NCBI RefSeq assembly: GCF_000621805.1
Contig: NZ_JHXH01000001.1
Coordinates: forward strand, 186,001 to 250,000
Direction of reading: 5' to 3'
Origin: Ruminococcus sp. FC2018
GTDB taxonomy: Bacteria; Bacillota; Clostridia; Oscillospirales; Ruminococcaceae
DNA: 64,000 nt
Part shown: piece by piece, positions 27,190 to 33,931 of the stretch
Layout of the letters: each line of letters opens with the position of its first letter
How positions within the stretch are numbered: the stretch's first letter is position 1
The notes under the pieces: model-generated
What the model was told of the DNA's origin: nothing
The model's input: the letters and a program-made list of their open reading frames with translations, nothing else
Databases searched by the model: none
Made by a program: the position numbers and the translations under genes

Positions 27190-27234
27190 TTTACATTTCA
27201 ACACTTTTATGTTAAACTGTTATTATGGTTTAAC
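27190..27234 (+). promoter_or_regulatory. Promoter with an overlapping inverted repeat before the yerC-like gene
   Basis: TTTACA (27190-27195) and TAAACT (27213-27218) have a 17-bp spacer. A perfect inverted repeat GTTAAAC (27211-27217) / GTTTAAC (27228-27234) overlaps the -10 and start site and could be an operator, possibly for the adjacent TrpR-like protein (inference). Confidence 0.6.
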
Positions 27235-27269
27235 ACTTTACATTATGAAATGCTAAAGGAGACTTTTTT

Positions 27270-27578
27270 ATGAAAGAACGTATGGAAATCAAAAATCTTG
27301 ATGACCTTTATGAGGCTATTCTTCATCTTGAAACAGTTGAGGAGTGCAGATCCTTTTTCAAGGACCTTTGTACCATTCCCGAATTAAAAGCACTCTCACA
27401 GCGTTTTCAGGTGGCAAAGATGCTTATGGACGACAATGTTTACAGCGAGATCGTCCGCAAGACAGGTGCTTCCACAGCAACTATCAGCCGTGTGAACAGA
27501 TCGCTTACGTATGACGGAAGCGGCGGATATAATATTGTTTTTGACAGAATGAACAAGAAGAAGGAATCTGAGGAATGA
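27270..27578 (+). CDS. YerC/YecD-family TrpR-related DNA-binding protein
   Basis: This 102-residue all-helical protein has the TrpR-like helix-turn-helix: CTIPELKALSQRFQVAKML, then YSEIVRKTGASTATISRVNR. YerC/YecD proteins are TrpR homologues in Firmicutes whose ligand is unsettled. AAAGGAG lies 8 nt before ATG 27270; ATG 27282 is an alternative. It overlaps the next gene by 4 bp (ATGA), so it heads an operon with the methyltransferase and hslO. A palindrome overlaps its promoter, consistent with autoregulation. Confidence 0.9.
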   Translation: MKERMEIKNLDDLYEAILHLETVEECRSFFKDLCTIPELKALSQRFQVAKMLMDDNVYSEIVRKTGASTATISRVNRSLTYDGSGGYNIVFDRMNKKKESEE

Positions 27579-28330
27579 GCTTCGGATACGAACAGTTTGC
27601 TCAGTTCTATGATCGTCTGACCGGCAATGTTGACTATGACTCAATAGCTATGCTTGTACATGAGCTTGTTCAGAAATATGCCGATTATAAAGAGGTCATT
27701 CTGGATCTTGCCTGCGGTACGGGGAGCCTTAGTGAAAAGCTTGCGCAAAAGGGATACGATGTTGTTGGTGTAGACAATTCGCCTGAAATGCTTGAAATTG
27801 CACTGCAAAAATTTGAGGGCAAGGATCTGCCCGTCACTCTTTTGCAGCAGGATATGACAGAGCTTGAGCTTTACGGTGCGGTTGACTGCACGGTATGTAT
27901 TCTTGACAGTTTCAATCACCTGAGTGATAAACAACAGCTTCAAAAAGCCTTCGAGCGTGTGTCCATGTTCACTTGTGACGGAGGCTTGTTTGTATTTGAT
28001 CTGAATACTGAGTATAAGCACAAACAGGTGCTTGCTGACAATGCCTTCAACTTTGATAATGAAGACTGTTTCTGTGCTTGGCAGAATGAGCTTGCCGATG
28101 ATGCAAGTGTGCATATCTATCTTGATTTTTTTCAAAAAGACAATGACGGCAGATATACAAGATACAGCGATGACTTTACGGAAATTCTTTTTGAGAACAG
28201 CTTTATTGAGAATGAACTTAAACAAAACGGCTTTGAGTTGATAGGGAAGTACGACGATTTCTCGCTTGAACCTGTGAAAGAAACCAGCCAGCGTGTGCTG
28301 TGGGTTTGTAAAAAGACGGCAAAAAAATAA
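27575..28330 (+). CDS. Class I SAM-dependent methyltransferase
   Basis: This 251-residue protein opens with FGYEQFAQFYDRLTGNVDY, a common start in the Clostridial methyltransferase-25/11 group. Motif I is VILDLACGTGSLSEKLA, then VVGVDNSPEMLEIA with the acidic ribose-binding residue, and ILDSFNHL as motif IV. The substrate is not readable. ATG 27575 overlaps the stop of the yerC-like gene. hslO begins 14 bp later with AAAGGAG, so the three genes form one operon. Confidence 0.9.
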   Translation: MSFGYEQFAQFYDRLTGNVDYDSIAMLVHELVQKYADYKEVILDLACGTGSLSEKLAQKGYDVVGVDNSPEMLEIALQKFEGKDLPVTLLQQDMTELELYGAVDCTVCILDSFNHLSDKQQLQKAFERVSMFTCDGGLFVFDLNTEYKHKQVLADNAFNFDNEDCFCAWQNELADDASVHIYLDFFQKDNDGRYTRYSDDFTEILFENSFIENELKQNGFELIGKYDDFSLEPVKETSQRVLWVCKKTAKK

Positions 28331-28344
28331 AGGAGAATACCCTT

Positions 28345-29223
28345 ATGGGAAGAATAGTTCGTGCGATAAGCAAAGATGCTTCGGTGGTGTGCAGCGCCAT
28401 TGACGGCAATGATATAGTTTCAAGGATAGAGCAGATACACAAGACCTCTGCTGTGTGTACAGCGGGACTTGGCAGGCTTGCTATGGCAACATCTCTGCTC
28501 GGCTTTGGTCTTAAAGGCGAAAAGGACAGCGTTACAGTCAGAATGGAAGGCGGTGGTCCTGCAGGCGCACTTATCTGTGTTTCGGACAGCTTTGGCAATG
28601 TAAGGGCTTATATCCAGAATCCCGTCGTTGAATTGCCGCTGAACGATAAAGGCAAGCTCGATGTCGGCGGTGCAGTCGGCAGGGAAGGCACACTCAGCGT
28701 TGTTAAAGACCTCGGTCTGAAAGAGCCTTATGTCGGTCAGGTGCCGATTGTTTCCGGCGAAGTAGCAGAGGATATAACCAGTTACCTTGCCCTGAGTGAG
28801 CAGGTGCCGAGCGTGTGTGCGCTGGGAGTGCTCGTAAATCCCGATCTTACGGTAAATTGTGCAGGCGGTTTCCTTGTTCAGCTTCTTCCGTTCGCTCCCG
28901 AAAGTGCAATAGATCAGATCGAGAAAAATATCAACTCCATGCAGTCTGTAACGCAGATGATCTCCGGGGGAATGACCACAGAGGAGATCGCCCTTAAAGC
29001 CCTTGAGGGTCTTGAACCGAACGTGCTTGATGACTTTAAGGTGGAGTACAGATGCGATTGCTCAAGAGAACGTGTGGAAAAGGCACTTATCTCCCTTGGT
29101 GAAAAAGACCTTAAAGAAATGGCGCAAGAGCCTGAAACACAGGTGGAGTGTCATTTTTGTGATAAGAGATATAAATTTACCTCTGAGGAGATCTTGAAGC
29201 TGGTTGAAAGTGCGAAGAAATAG
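28345..29223 (+). CDS. hslO: Hsp33 redox-regulated holdase chaperone
   Basis: This is a 292-residue Hsp33. The N-terminal domain shows MGRIVRAISKDASV and GFGLKGEKDSVTVRMEGGGP, with the linker middle NINSMQSVTQMISGGMT. The C-terminal redox zinc switch has CDC (in YRCDCSRERV) and CHFC, giving the four zinc cysteines. Oxidation releases zinc and activates chaperone binding, which makes sense for an oxygen-sensitive anaerobe. AAAGGAG precedes the ATG. It is the last gene of the yerC-like operon. Confidence 0.97.
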   Translation: MGRIVRAISKDASVVCSAIDGNDIVSRIEQIHKTSAVCTAGLGRLAMATSLLGFGLKGEKDSVTVRMEGGGPAGALICVSDSFGNVRAYIQNPVVELPLNDKGKLDVGGAVGREGTLSVVKDLGLKEPYVGQVPIVSGEVAEDITSYLALSEQVPSVCALGVLVNPDLTVNCAGGFLVQLLPFAPESAIDQIEKNINSMQSVTQMISGGMTTEEIALKALEGLEPNVLDDFKVEYRCDCSRERVEKALISLGEKDLKEMAQEPETQVECHFCDKRYKFTSEEILKLVESAKK

Positions 29224-29338
29224 TGCCTTTTATGGTTCTTGATGGGTAATTATCGATGAGATATCCGCATATGCATATTATTACAGATCAAGACGGAAAT
29301 TGATTGATGAATTTCTTACTAAAAAATCCAAAAAGCTC

Positions 29339-29367
29339 TTGACAAATCAGCTCAGATGTTGTATAAT
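29339..29367 (+). promoter_or_regulatory. Promoter of the tRNA cluster
   Basis: TTGACA (29339-29344) and TATAAT (29362-29367) have a 17-bp spacer: full consensus, as expected for stable RNA. Confidence 0.92.
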
Positions 29368-29398
29368 TAATTTCGTCACTTGAAGAGGTGACGATGTT

Positions 29399-29474
29399 GG
29401 GGGTATAGCTCAGCTGGGAGAGCATCTGCCTTACAAGCAGAGGGTCACAGGTTCGATCCCTGTTGTCCCCACCA
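29399..29474 (+). tRNA. tRNA-Val (anticodon TAC)
   Basis: A 76-nt cloverleaf: acceptor GGGGGTA/TGTCCCC, D stem GCTC/GAGC, anticodon loop CTTACAA (anticodon TAC), T arm ACAGG-TTCGATC-CCTGT, discriminator A. CCA is encoded, unlike in the other four tRNAs. Confidence 0.97.
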
Positions 29475-29478
29475 TCAA

Positions 29479-29552
29479 GGCCGGGTAGTTCAGCTGGTTA
29501 GAACGCTAGCCTGTCACGCTAGAGGTCGTGGGTTCGAGCCCCATTCCGGTCG
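29479..29552 (+). tRNA. tRNA-Asp (anticodon GTC)
   Basis: The acceptor GGCCGGG pairs with TCCGGTC, the anticodon loop is CTGTCAC (GTC), the T arm contains TTCGAGC, and the discriminator is G. No CCA is encoded. Confidence 0.97.
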
Positions 29553-29603
29553 TTTTAGTTCTCTGTATCTTTTCGAAATACTGATCTAAGTTTACAGAGT
29601 TAC

Positions 29604-29676
29604 GCCTCTGTAGCTCAGTAGGTAGAGCAGGGGACTGAAAATCCCCGTGTCGATGGTTCGATTCCGTCCGGAGGCA
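29604..29676 (+). tRNA. tRNA-Phe (anticodon GAA)
   Basis: The acceptor GCCTCTG pairs with CGGAGGC, the anticodon stem is GGGGA/TCCCC with loop CTGAAAA (GAA), and the discriminator is A. No CCA is encoded. The 51-nt spacer before it contains a 7-bp stem (29561-29567 with 29593-29599). Confidence 0.97.
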
Positions 29677-29684
29677 CTTGTTTT

Positions 29685-29757
29685 GCGGCTTTAGCTCATC
29701 TGGTAGAGCGCCACCTTGCCAAGGTGGAGGTAGCGAGTTCGAGCCTCGTAAGCCGCT
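29685..29757 (+). tRNA. tRNA-Gly (anticodon GCC)
   Basis: The acceptor GCGGCTT pairs with AAGCCGC, the anticodon stem is CCACC/GGTGG with loop TTGCCAA (GCC), and the discriminator is T. No CCA is encoded. Confidence 0.97.
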
Positions 29758-29764
29758 TTATTAT

Positions 29765-29835
29765 GGCGCTATAGCCAAGTGGTAAGGCGTAGGTCTGCAA
29801 CACCTTGATCCCCGGTTCAAATCCGGGTGGCGCCT
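29765..29835 (+). tRNA. tRNA-Cys (anticodon GCA)
   Basis: The acceptor GGCGCTA pairs with TGGCGCC, the anticodon loop is CTGCAAC (GCA), and the T arm is CCCGG-TTCAAAT-CCGGG. The discriminator is T. No CCA is encoded. Confidence 0.97.
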
Positions 29836-29838
29836 TAG

Positions 29839-29869
29839 AGCTGTGCATTTTATATGTGCAGCTTTTTTT
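29839..29869 (+). terminator. Terminator of the tRNA cluster
   Basis: AGCTGTGCA (29839-29847) pairs with TGTGCAGCT (29855-29863), two G-U pairs, followed by a T-run. Confidence 0.88.
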
Positions 29870-29951
29870 ATTGTATCCGATCTGTACTCTGTTACTAAGA
29901 TATAGAGAAAAGGCGGAAAATGAAGATAGTGATTTGATCCATATTGTTTTA

Positions 29952-29986
29952 AAAAGACAGCTGGTTTTCTCAGGTGTCTTTTTTTT
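29952..29986 (+). terminator. Second terminator-like hairpin before the GntR operon
   Basis: AAAAGACA pairs with TGTCTTTT around CTGGTTTTCTCAGG, followed by a T-run. No gene is visible between it and the tRNA terminator, so it may be a back-up or a remnant of a lost gene. Confidence 0.65.
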
Positions 29987-30029
29987 GTAAGCAACTGAGA
30001 AAAAAATATAAAAAAAAATAGATTTTCTA

Positions 30030-30077
30030 TTGACAAATGTATATATAATGTGTATAATGTATATATCAAGTATACAC
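30030..30077 (+). promoter_or_regulatory. Promoter and probable GntR/YtrA operator
   Basis: TTGACA (30030-30035) and TATAAT (30053-30058) have a 17-bp spacer. GTGTATA (30050-30056) and TATACAC (30071-30077) form an inverted repeat over the -10 and start site, with an inner GTATA/TATAC pair. It is a likely autoregulatory operator of the adjacent GntR protein (inference). Confidence 0.8.
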
Positions 30078-30092
30078 AATGTTGGTGATCAC

Positions 30093-30467
30093 ATGAACGT
30101 TATTATTTCAAATTCATCGGGAGTCCCTATCTACGAACAGATAGTCTCCCAAATCAAAGAACAGATCATGAACGGTGAATTGAAAGCAGGGGACGCCTTG
30201 CCTTCGATGCGAGCCTTGGCTCAGTCTGTCCGCATAAGTGTTATAACAACAAAGCGTGCTTATGAAGAACTTGAAAGGGACGGCTTTATCGAGTCTTTTA
30301 CAGGAAAAGGAAGCTTTGTTAAAGGGCAGAATACAGAGCTTTTGCGTGAGGAGTATCTCAAGCAGGCGGAGGAGTTTTTGCAGCAAGCCTGCGACAGAGC
30401 ACGCAAGGCTGGAGCAAGCGCAGACGAGCTTCATGATATGATCGACATTATTTATGGAGGCGAGTGA
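30093..30467 (+). CDS. GntR-family transcriptional regulator, YtrA subfamily
   Basis: This 124-residue regulator has an N-terminal winged helix (GVPIYEQIVSQIKEQI, LPSMRALAQSVRISVITTKRAYEELERDGFI) and only a short helical C-terminus. That is the YtrA layout which usually controls a linked ABC transporter. The start is ATG 30093 behind GGTGA; an earlier in-frame TTG is the -35 box of its own promoter. Its stop is 1 bp before the ATPase ATG. Confidence 0.93.
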   Translation: MNVIISNSSGVPIYEQIVSQIKEQIMNGELKAGDALPSMRALAQSVRISVITTKRAYEELERDGFIESFTGKGSFVKGQNTELLREEYLKQAEEFLQQACDRARKAGASADELHDMIDIIYGGE

Positions 30468-30468
30468 T

Positions 30469-31347
30469 ATGTCTGATTATGAAAACGCAATAGAAATCAA
30501 AAACCTTAGCAAGCATTATGATGGTTTTACACTTGACAACATTAGTTTTAATGTCCCCAAAGGCAGCATTATGGGTTTTATCGGGCAAAACGGAGCCGGA
30601 AAGTCCACAACAATAAATGCTATTCTTAATATTATAAAAGCAGACAGCGGCGAGATAAGAGTTTTCGGAGAGGATACCCGTACAGTCGGCGTGCAGATAA
30701 AACAGGATATTTCTGCGGTGTTTGACGAGCTGCCATTTCATGAGCAGCTTAACGCAAAAGCTCTGGACAAAGTGCTTCGTCATGTTTTCAAGAACTGGAG
30801 CAGCAAAACTTTTTTTGAGTTTCTTGAACGTTTCCAGCTGCCTGTAAAAAAGAATTTCGGACAGTTTTCAAAGGGTATGAAAATGAAGCTGCAGATCGCT
30901 GCGGCGCTTTCGCATAACGCAAAACTGCTTATTATGGACGAGGCGACCACAGGTCTTGACCCTGTTGTAAGAAACGAGATACTTGATATTTTTCTTGAAT
31001 TTCTGCAAGACGAGGAGCACTCTATCCTTATGTCCTCACATATTACGTCAGACCTTGAAAAGATAGCCGACAGCGTTACCTTTATTGATAAGGGAAAACT
31101 GCTTATCACAGGCTACAAGGATGAAATTCTTGAAAGTCACGGCGTAGTAAAGTGCTCAAGAGCCGATTACGAAAGCATAGAGAAAGGAGACATAGTTTCC
31201 GCAAGGATCGGAGACTTTGGCGTTGAGGCGATGGTCAGCGACAGGCAAAGCATTTCCCGTAAGTATTCCGGACTTGTCATCGACCCGACTACTCTTGAAG
31301 AGATAATGCTTTTCTACGTCAACCGTGAGAAAAAGGAGTGGTGCTGA
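30469..31347 (+). CDS. ABC transporter ATP-binding protein
   Basis: This 292-residue ATPase has Walker A GQNGAGKSTT, the signature FSKGMKMKLQIAAAL (SKG-type rather than LSGGQ), Walker B LLIMDEATTGLDP and the H-loop SSHI. It resembles the YtrB/BcrA group that drives ABC-2 exporters. ATG 30469 follows GGAGG; an in-frame ATG at 30454 overlaps that site. It is the second gene of the GntR operon; two permease genes follow directly. Confidence 0.93.
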   Translation: MSDYENAIEIKNLSKHYDGFTLDNISFNVPKGSIMGFIGQNGAGKSTTINAILNIIKADSGEIRVFGEDTRTVGVQIKQDISAVFDELPFHEQLNAKALDKVLRHVFKNWSSKTFFEFLERFQLPVKKNFGQFSKGMKMKLQIAAALSHNAKLLIMDEATTGLDPVVRNEILDIFLEFLQDEEHSILMSSHITSDLEKIADSVTFIDKGKLLITGYKDEILESHGVVKCSRADYESIEKGDIVSARIGDFGVEAMVSDRQSISRKYSGLVIDPTTLEEIMLFYVNREKKEWC

Positions 31348-31348
31348 T

Positions 31349-32248
31349 ATGAAAGGTATCATTTTCAAGGAGCTTTACATATCACGAAAGAGAATATATA
31401 TCAGCATTGCGACATATTTCTTTCTGACGCTGTTGTGTGTTCTGGTAAAGATGTCTGCGTCATTCGGAAATATCAGATTGCTTGATAAAGAATCAGTGGA
31501 CGGAGCATTGAATATAACGTTCTATTTCTTCGTTTTCGGTCTGCTTTTCACTTTCACAGGCTTCCTGGTGAACAATGTTTCTTCTGACCTGAAAAGTCAT
31601 TGGAGCATCTATCAGCGGACACTTCCCTTTACCGAAAAGCAGGTAGTTGGTGCTGCGTACATCTCAAATGCGGCGATGCTGCTGGTACTGTTTGTGTTCC
31701 ATACACTTATGACGGCTATAATGTGCATGGTTTTTAAAATGCAGTTCCACGCATATTTTATATGGATCTTTCTTATTGTTTCTCTGTTCTTCTTTTTAGC
31801 CAATTCTTTGATAATGTTTGCGTTTTACCGTTTCAGAGATAGTAAGAAAGCAGCGCTTTTTTACAGTGCTGTATTCGTGATTTTGTATCTTAGTATTGAA
31901 CTTGCTTTTATAAGCAGAGGAACCTATTATCAAACAAAAGGTAAGCAAGATGCTGAACGGCTTGCGGAGCTGCAAGGTCTGCCTGCCGATACATACTCGC
32001 CCGATACATTTATGATCAATTATGTGAAAGAGGATATTCATTCGTTGGCAAATTTCTTTCAGAACTATTGGTGGCTCATCGCTCTGATAATTGCAGCGGT
32101 AATTGCGCTGTTGTTCTTTGCAAGCGTAAAGGCACTTGCAAGGCCTGCTGATGCGGTAAAGCCTTCAAAGGAAAAAGAGAAACCAAAGCAGAGCCTGTTC
32201 GGCTCGTTTGGCAATCAAAAAGCCGCTGCGGAAGGAGATGATGACTGA
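31349..32248 (+). CDS. ABC-2-type membrane permease
   Basis: This 299-residue protein has about six membrane helices, beginning MKGIIFKELYISRKRIYI, the typical cytoplasmic start of ABC-2 permeases, and ending in a Lys-rich cytoplasmic tail (AVKPSKEKEKPKQ). It is the membrane partner of the ATPase one base upstream. AAAAAGGAG precedes ATG 31349. The substrate is unknown; linked YtrA-type systems often respond to envelope stress or peptide antibiotics (family knowledge, not shown here). Confidence 0.85.
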   Translation: MKGIIFKELYISRKRIYISIATYFFLTLLCVLVKMSASFGNIRLLDKESVDGALNITFYFFVFGLLFTFTGFLVNNVSSDLKSHWSIYQRTLPFTEKQVVGAAYISNAAMLLVLFVFHTLMTAIMCMVFKMQFHAYFIWIFLIVSLFFFLANSLIMFAFYRFRDSKKAALFYSAVFVILYLSIELAFISRGTYYQTKGKQDAERLAELQGLPADTYSPDTFMINYVKEDIHSLANFFQNYWWLIALIIAAVIALLFFASVKALARPADAVKPSKEKEKPKQSLFGSFGNQKAAAEGDDD

Positions 32249-32991
32249 TGCTGGGTTATTTGTACAAGGATATCAGAATAAACAGGAACATACTTTGCAT
32301 TATGCTTGGTCTCATTGTATTTTTCAGCGTCTTTCCAATAGTGGCGGCAAACGGTGATGAAGAAGTTGGGGCTGTCACCGAAGGAGTAGTATACTACGGT
32401 CTTTACTTTCTGATAAACGGAACAGTTTTTCTTACTGTAGGAATGATGGCTTCTGTCTTTGTCCAGACCGACGAGCGTAAAAAGTGGTGCTACTACAACG
32501 CTGCAGTGCCAAACGGGATAAGACAGCAGGTCGGCAGCTGCTATATTATCGTTGCCTGCTCTATAACCATTGCGCTTGCCATGACCTGCGGTGCAAACTA
32601 TATTATCAGGACTTTTTCAAGCGTCAACATTCCCAGCGCAGGCGGGATGATGGTGGTGTTTGCGCTTATCTGCCTGCTGATGCGTGCGATAGAGCTGCCG
32701 TTTTTCTATGCCTTCGGCTCAAAGATAGGCTCGCTTGTAAAGGGATTGCTTTTTGTGGTCCTTATCCTGATAGCTCTGATATACTTTATGTTTGGCGATC
32801 TTTCCTGGCTCGGAAGCAGGGACGATTTTATGGAGAACTTTTTGAACTGGCTGTCAGGGCTGGAAATTAAAAACCTTGTCACAGGGGGATTTATCGGAAA
32901 GCTGCTTTTAGGGGCTGTGCCGCTGTATGCACTGTCATATTTCATCAGCACCAAGGTTTACCTCAAGGGCGTAGACAGACTTGAAAAATAA
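32248..32991 (+). CDS. ABC-2-type membrane permease (second subunit)
   Basis: This 247-residue protein with about six hydrophobic segments begins MLGYLYKDIRINRNILC, again the ABC-2 pattern. The ATG overlaps the stop of the preceding permease by one base. The pair probably forms a heterodimeric channel with the ATPase dimer. No terminator follows; the adenylyltransferase-like gene starts 61 bp later and may be read through. Confidence 0.83.
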   Translation: MLGYLYKDIRINRNILCIMLGLIVFFSVFPIVAANGDEEVGAVTEGVVYYGLYFLINGTVFLTVGMMASVFVQTDERKKWCYYNAAVPNGIRQQVGSCYIIVACSITIALAMTCGANYIIRTFSSVNIPSAGGMMVVFALICLLMRAIELPFFYAFGSKIGSLVKGLLFVVLILIALIYFMFGDLSWLGSRDDFMENFLNWLSGLEIKNLVTGGFIGKLLLGAVPLYALSYFISTKVYLKGVDRLEK

Positions 32992-33052
32992 GCTCAGGTG
33001 AATTCCCATTAACTTATGATAATTGAGCTTTAAATATGAAAGGGTGAAATAA

Positions 33053-33895
33053 ATGCCGATTACTGAACGCTATACCGATATCTGCGATAAGCTTTGTGAA
33101 TTTGCAAAGTCCGATAATTGTCTTCGTGCAGTAATAGTTATCGGTTCAACTACCAGAGATGATGTCCCTTCGGACGAGTATTCTGACCTTGATCTTATAA
33201 TAGTAACGGATGATGCTGAAAAATGGTTCAGTGGGGAATACCCGGATATGCTGGGCAAAGTAGGTATTTCTTTTATCGAGCCGACCCTTGGAGGAGGAAG
33301 GGAGAGAAGATGCATATACGATAAAGAAAAAGATGTTGATTTTATAATCTTCACTCCCCGCCAGTTTATAAAAGCACTTGAAGACGGCGTTGCCCAGTGG
33401 GTTATGAACCGTGGCTATATGTTTTTATATGATTCAGATGGCTATAAAGACCTGGCTGAAAAGTACATTGAGATAGCTGTTTCACATACGCTGGTATCAC
33501 AGGATGAATTCAATAATCTTGTAAATGATTTTTACTTTCATAATATATGGGCTTGTAAGAAATTACTTCGTGGTGAGCTTTGGTCGGCAAAAATGTGTAT
33601 TGATTCTTACCTTAAACAGCGTTTGCTGAAAATGATAGAGCAATATGAAATTCTTAGTTCAGGCGCAGATGTCTGGCATGACGGAAGATTTATTGAACGA
33701 TGGGCAGATAAAACTGTGCTTGATGGGCTGAAAACTGCATTTGCTCATTATGAAGAACAGGATTGCAAAAATGCTCTTGTCAATACACATATACTTTTTG
33801 CAAAGTTGTCAGCTGATGTAGCAGAAAAACTTGGATATGAATACCCTGACAACGCAAGACTTTGTGCATATGAATTCCTCCAAAAACTAGTATAA
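33053..33895 (+). CDS. Aminoglycoside 6-adenylyltransferase-like nucleotidyltransferase
   Basis: This 280-residue protein resembles the ANT(6)/AadE family. The nucleotidyltransferase core is VIVIGSTTRDD (GS motif) followed by YSDLDLIIV with the two metal-binding Asp, and KDVDFIIFTP supplies the third acidic site. The C-terminal helical half (LRGELWSAKMCIDSYLKQ) also fits. ANT(6) enzymes adenylate streptomycin, but many Clostridial homologues have no proven resistance role. GGGTGAAA precedes the ATG. It ends at a bidirectional terminator. Confidence 0.8.
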   Translation: MPITERYTDICDKLCEFAKSDNCLRAVIVIGSTTRDDVPSDEYSDLDLIIVTDDAEKWFSGEYPDMLGKVGISFIEPTLGGGRERRCIYDKEKDVDFIIFTPRQFIKALEDGVAQWVMNRGYMFLYDSDGYKDLAEKYIEIAVSHTLVSQDEFNNLVNDFYFHNIWACKKLLRGELWSAKMCIDSYLKQRLLKMIEQYEILSSGADVWHDGRFIERWADKTVLDGLKTAFAHYEEQDCKNALVNTHILFAKLSADVAEKLGYEYPDNARLCAYEFLQKLV

Positions 33896-33896
33896 A

Positions 33897-33931
33897 AAAG
33901 AGGCACCTTCTTGGTGCCTCTGGTTTTTATT
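33897..33931. terminator. Bidirectional terminator
   Basis: AGAGGCACC (33899-33907) pairs perfectly with GGTGCCTCT (33913-33921), loop of 5, flanked by an A-run and GGTTTTTA. Confidence 0.9.

Noticed and set aside
30030-30092. Upstream start for the GntR gene
   Set aside because: The TTG is the -35 box of the gene's own promoter; ATG 30093 matches the family N-terminus.
32990-33030. AAGCTCA/TGAGCTT stem as a terminator before the ANT-like gene
   Set aside because: The stem is only 7 bp with a 27-nt loop and no T-run follows.
29399-33895. tRNA cluster as an integration site for a mobile element carrying the GntR/ABC/ANT genes
   Set aside because: No integrase, no direct repeat of a tRNA 3' end and no insertion-sequence ends were found by eye.
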